Assembly (NCBI RefSeq): GCF_007004655.1
Contig: NZ_ML660087.1
Coordinates: 196,987-260,986, forward strand
Length of the DNA stretch: 64,000 bases
Source: Exilibacterium tricleocarpae
GTDB taxonomy: Bacteria > Pseudomonadota > Gammaproteobacteria > Pseudomonadales > Cellvibrionaceae
Reading direction: 5' to 3'
The notes below the pieces were generated by a model that was not told the origin of the DNA, did no database searches, and saw only the letters and a program-made list of their open reading frames with translations. Shown here piece by piece: positions 60,976 to 64,000 of the stretch; position 1 is the stretch's first letter; every line of letters begins with the position of its first letter. The translations under genes were made by a program, and so were the position numbers.

Positions 60976-61968
60976 TTACTCCAGCGCCGCGATACAGCGG
61001 TTGGGCATAGTGGCACACCGGCGCAGTTGCGCCAGGGCTGCCGCTTCCGTGTCGGCCCGGTAGTCGCCCTGTGCGATCGGCAGTCCCAGGGCTTTCCAGC
61101 CGGCGATGCCGTGGGGTTGCATCACGTGGACATTATCGATGCCCTGCGCGGCGAGGAAGCGCGCCACTTCATAGCCGCGAAAGTCTTTGACGCAATAGGG
61201 CACGACAATATCAGCTGTGCGCAATTGCGCCAGCGCCTGTCGATCCATGGCCCTGAGGGTTATGTTTTTCGCTCCCGGGATATGCCCGCGACGGTACTCC
61301 GGCGCTTCGCGGGTATCGACAAAGGTTACCGAGCGGCCGGCGGAAATCCACTCCACCAGCTTGGCAATCGAAGTAACCGCTACCTTTCCGGTTCCGGCAG
61401 CGGCGGGCTCGCCGGCGTTGCAATCGGCATAACTGGCGCCCTCCTGCCACAGGGTCCGGGTGAGATCTGTCACCGCGGCCGCGGCGAGAGCCTCGTAGGC
61501 GTAATCGAAAAATGTCACCATGCAGGCGGTGTCGTCGCCGAAGCGGCGCTGCGCTTCGCGCAGATTGGTCTCTACCACCATCGCCTCCCGGTCGCCGGCC
61601 CGGCGCCAGGGGGAAATCTCGATCGTCTCGATAATAGCGTTGAGGCGCCGCAGGGTGCTGTCATGCAGACCATAACCGTCGAGCAGGGCCGCAAACGCGG
61701 ACCGCCGCTCCTCGCGGGCGTAGGTGCCCTGCGGAACGGCAATGGTGATGGCGTCTCCGGTCGGGGCGCCGGGCGGCAGCACTGTCACCTTGCTGCCGGG
61801 TGCAATCAATGTCTCCACCAGCCAGATCGATGCCAGTGTGTCCGGTTCCTGGCTGCTCCAGGTGACAAAGCCGGGCGCCTCGGTGGCACTGTCATGGGTC
61901 TGACCGGAGCAGCCGAAAAACAGAGGTAGGGAGAGCGTCAGCGCCAACAGTCTCGCGACTCGTTTCAA
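60976..61968 (-). CDS. Lipoprotein with C-terminal rhodanese domain
   Basis: TTG 61968 places a lipoprotein signal at the start (RVARLLALTLSLPLFFGC); ATG 62073 would add 35 residues. The N-terminal part (about 30-190) has no named family and holds two cysteines (DTACMVTFF, ASYADCNAGEP). The C-terminal rhodanese domain reads VTFVDTREAPEYRRGHIPGAKNI, with the loop VPYCVKDFRGYEVARFLAAQG providing the active Cys. It ends GWKALGLPIAQGD. Rhodaneses move sulfane sulfur; here it would act in the periplasm. It is paired with the haem-type membrane protein. Confidence 0.8.
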   Translation of the reverse strand: MKRVARLLALTLSLPLFFGCSGQTHDSATEAPGFVTWSSQEPDTLASIWLVETLIAPGSKVTVLPPGAPTGDAITIAVPQGTYAREERRSAFAALLDGYGLHDSTLRRLNAIIETIEISPWRRAGDREAMVVETNLREAQRRFGDDTACMVTFFDYAYEALAAAAVTDLTRTLWQEGASYADCNAGEPAAAGTGKVAVTSIAKLVEWISAGRSVTFVDTREAPEYRRGHIPGAKNITLRAMDRQALAQLRTADIVVPYCVKDFRGYEVARFLAAQGIDNVHVMQPHGIAGWKALGLPIAQGDYRADTEAAALAQLRRCATMPNRCIAALE

Positions 61969-62407
61969 TTGCCAGCCTGGGCGGTGCCGGTTGCCGCGCG
62001 GCCTCCTCGATTCGACTTGGGTGGGTCCTGTTGCCCAAGGGCGCCCGGGTACTGCGCAATATGTCGTTGTCATGTTGGGTTCCTGCAAACAGTGGGATCT
62101 GCAGCCGCATGGGGTATCGATAATGGACCAGCCGCCAGCTTGTTGCAAGCTCCGGCCCGGAACTTGCCGGCCCGACTGCCCGCGAACTTTAGCGTTGAAT
62201 CCCGGCTGATCGGGGACCGCCAACGCAAAAATCCGTGTGACTTGAAAAATATTGGCGCCTAAAAAACTTGCAAAAAAAATGCACCAATAAAATCAAGGGG
62301 ATTGAATTTTGTGGCGCGGGAAAAATCCACTTTTAGTGTGTGGATTGATTCACAATCCTCTGCTAGGGTTTACCCTCTAACGATAATAAGCAGAGGAAGC
62401 GCAAACC
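61969..62407. other. Spacer between divergent rhodanese and PEP-CTERM-like genes
   Basis: If the rhodanese starts at 61968, this 439-bp spacer holds no gene. AT-rich sequence from about 62225 to 62350 probably contains the promoter of the PEP-CTERM-like gene. I find no sigma-54 promoter with correct spacing. Confidence 0.4.
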
Positions 62408-63022
62408 ATGAGTCGATCGACCCCATCTCGGCTATCCAGGCTTCGACCAATCAGGTGTCAAACGGGTGCCATCCGCAGAGGCCTGTTGAGTATCACCCTG
62501 TTGACGTTTTTGGCTTCCATGTCGTCTGGCGCCAGTGCGCTGGTTATCGAATACAGCACGTCGTTCCTGGGTGGCGACAGCTATCGCTACGATTACACGA
62601 TCACCAATGACGCCCCCAGCGGTGGCGATAATGTCGGTTTGTTCAGCATTCTCTTTGATACGCTGCTTTACGACTTCAGCTCACTGAATATCGTTTCAGA
62701 CGCCTCCACCGCCAGCTGGGAGCAGTCGGTCCTGGCCCCGGCCATCGGTGTGCCGGCTGCGTTTGATTTCTTCGCTCTGGACTTCGGCCTCGGCGCCGGT
62801 GAGACGGCGGCCGGCTTCGCGATTGAGTTCGACTGGCTGGGCGACCCCGGTGATCCCGCGGCGCAGTTATTTGAGGTTTACGATCCCTTTTCTTTTGCTC
62901 TGCTCGATGTGGGTACCACCATAGCGGCGATGGTACCCGTCTCCGAGCCTCGCGGCCTGTTACTGCTTTTGCTGGGGCTTGGCGCACTGCTTTACCGCCG
63001 CCGTGCCCGAGCTGCTGGTTAA
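62408..63022 (+). CDS. PEP-CTERM-like exported protein
   Basis: The 204-residue protein has an N-terminal signal (LLSITLLTFLASMSSGASA) and an acidic beta-rich middle (YSTSFLGGDSYRYDYTITND). Its C-terminus, PVSEPRGLLLLLLGLGALLYRRRARAAG, is a short motif, a hydrophobic helix and an Arg cluster, as in PEP-CTERM sorting signals. The exact motif here is SEP rather than PEP. Such tails are removed by exosortase at the cell envelope. No exosortase gene is in the window. Confidence 0.75.
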   Translation: MSRSTPSRLSRLRPIRCQTGAIRRGLLSITLLTFLASMSSGASALVIEYSTSFLGGDSYRYDYTITNDAPSGGDNVGLFSILFDTLLYDFSSLNIVSDASTASWEQSVLAPAIGVPAAFDFFALDFGLGAGETAAGFAIEFDWLGDPGDPAAQLFEVYDPFSFALLDVGTTIAAMVPVSEPRGLLLLLLGLGALLYRRRARAAG

Positions 63023-63107
63023 CTGCGGACGTTGGGCAAAAAGCCACAAAGCGAGTGTTTGCAATACGGTTTAGCCAGGCGTTTCCACAAGACGTTATTG
63101 AGGGAAT

Positions 63108-64000
63108 ATGATGTCTAAGAGAATACTGCTGCAGGTATCGATATTCCTGCTGTTTGGGGCGATGGGTGTATCTGCCGGCGCGCAGATGCTGATCGGCGGC
63201 TATGAGCTGGTCAGCCAGGAGCGTATCGACCGCAACACGTTTCAACTGGAATATACCGCGCAGGCCACCAATACCGGCAGCGCGGTATCCGATGTTTCCG
63301 CCACCCTGGCCACCACCGGCCAGGGGGTCACGATCATAGACGGGTCCCTCACCTTCGGTGATATCGCCGCGGGTGTCACAGTTACCAGCACCGACACTTT
63401 CGTGCTCTACGTCGATCGGCGTTTCCCTCTTGAGGAGTCCGACCTGCGCTGGAATGTGACGGCGGGCCGCTTCGAGGCCATTGCCGACTGTTCACCGCTG
63501 TCGGGTCCGGCGCCACTGCAGGTGCGATTTCGCTCGCGGGGGGAATTTACCGGCGGCAGTATCGTGCGCTATCAATGGGACTTCAACGGCGACGGTATTT
63601 TTGAAACTTCTGATCCCGTTGCCCGCGACTATACCCGTATTTTCAACAGTGCCGGTCGCTTGGAGGCCGCACTGCGGGTCACCAATAACTTCGGCGATAC
63701 CGCGACGGATACCTGCACCATCGATGTCACCGGCAATGCGCCGGTCGCCACGGCCAGCGTCAATCCCTCCAATGGCAGCCTGCCGCTGGTGGTGCAACTG
63801 AGCTGCAGTGCCAGCGATCCCGACGGCAGCATTGTCTTATATGAATGGGACTTCGAGGGCGACGGCGTATTCGACTACAGCTCGCCAACCACCGGCACCA
63901 CCAGCAATACCTACACCACGGAGGGCGAATTCGAAGCGATCTGCCGCGTTACCGACAACACCGGTCTCACCGCCACCGCGCGGGCGACCACCACGGTGAT
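63108..64000 (+). CDS. Exported PKD-domain protein (partial, 3' end outside window)
   Basis: ATG 63108 (or 63111) follows GAGGGA. The frame is open for 297 codons to the right edge. After a signal peptide (ILLQVSIFLLFGAMGVSAGA) comes an alpha-Ig-like region (FQLEYTAQATNTGSAVSDVS). At least two PKD repeats follow: PLQVRFRSRGEFTGGSIVRYQWDF, and LPLVVQLSCSASDPDGSIVLYEWDF. PKD domains serve as spacers or binding modules in surface proteins and exported enzymes; any catalytic part would lie beyond the window. Confidence 0.85.
   Translation, partial: MMSKRILLQVSIFLLFGAMGVSAGAQMLIGGYELVSQERIDRNTFQLEYTAQATNTGSAVSDVSATLATTGQGVTIIDGSLTFGDIAAGVTVTSTDTFVLYVDRRFPLEESDLRWNVTAGRFEAIADCSPLSGPAPLQVRFRSRGEFTGGSIVRYQWDFNGDGIFETSDPVARDYTRIFNSAGRLEAALRVTNNFGDTATDTCTIDVTGNAPVATASVNPSNGSLPLVVQLSCSASDPDGSIVLYEWDFEGDGVFDYSSPTTGTTSNTYTTEGEFEAICRVTDNTGLTATARATTTV

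Noticed and set aside
62252-62275. Sigma-54 promoter (TTGGC...TTGCA) before the PEP-CTERM-like gene
   Set aside because: The distance between GG and GC is about 14 bases instead of 10.

Overview
The window looks like chromosomal DNA of a marine-type gammaproteobacterium. The basis is a TonB-dependent receptor, an Rnf complex, an Mla/Pqi-type MCE transporter, a PEP-CTERM-like protein and many lipoproteins. I infer the lineage from gene content only; no rRNA gene is present. Most genes have ordinary Shine-Dalgarno sites. Base composition shifts from GC-rich between about 16 and 36 kb to clearly AT-richer between about 37 and 59 kb. I saw no tRNA, rRNA, CRISPR array, transposase or phage gene.

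Region 1 (1-13.7 kb) is a scavenging and catabolic island. It holds a secreted TAP-like alpha/beta hydrolase (cut by the window edge), a TonB-dependent receptor, a TetR regulator, a MaoC hydratase, an MFS carrier, an exported M28 peptidase, an exported CocE/NonD hydrolase and an acyl-CoA ligase. Together they suggest uptake, hydrolysis and CoA activation of an acylated or peptide-like substrate. Two proteins of unknown function follow (13.7-15.7 kb).

Region 2 (16.2-33.1 kb) is a redox module on the + strand. It contains a cyclic-nucleotide-binding protein, a group 3b-type NiFe hydrogenase with fused beta and gamma subunits, its maturation protease (carrying an in-frame 15-bp repeat insertion), a HypA-like protein without zinc ligands, and a 35-codon hypF stub. 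Then come rnfB, a very large pyruvate:ferredoxin/flavodoxin oxidoreductase, rnfC-D-G-E-A and a ferredoxin-NADP reductase-like flavoprotein. FNR/ANR-like 14-mers precede the hydrogenase genes and rnfB. The parts can link pyruvate, ferredoxin, NAD(P)H, H2 and an ion gradient.

Region 3 (33.3-36.8 kb) is an MCE-type lipid ABC transporter (permease, ATPase, MCE protein, lipoprotein). Region 4 (37.3-40.4 kb) is a 1.65-kb tandem duplication carrying two copies of an unknown secreted protein, each with its own upstream region and terminator. Region 5 (41.4-46.0 kb) is a run of exported proteins: two of unknown role, one beta-helix lipoprotein, one LRR protein and one NHL propeller.

Region 6 (44.9-58.6 kb) is the most striking part. 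It is a co-directional operon with the enediyne core set: a DUF1702/UnbL protein, an FG-GAP/ASPIC UnbV protein, an UnbU membrane protein, a 1964-residue iterative PKS (KS-AT-ACP-KR-DH-PPTase) and a CalE7/SgcE10-like thioesterase. An NHL protein and an RND/MMPL exporter lie directly upstream and a TauE/SafE permease downstream. The tailoring genes of a finished enediyne are not visible here, so the product is open.

Region 7 (59.8-64 kb) has a 16-bp repeat, a small glycine-zipper protein, a haem-type membrane protein with a rhodanese lipoprotein, a PEP-CTERM-like protein and a PKD-domain protein cut by the window end. Short tandem arrays with 14-17 bp periods recur across the window.
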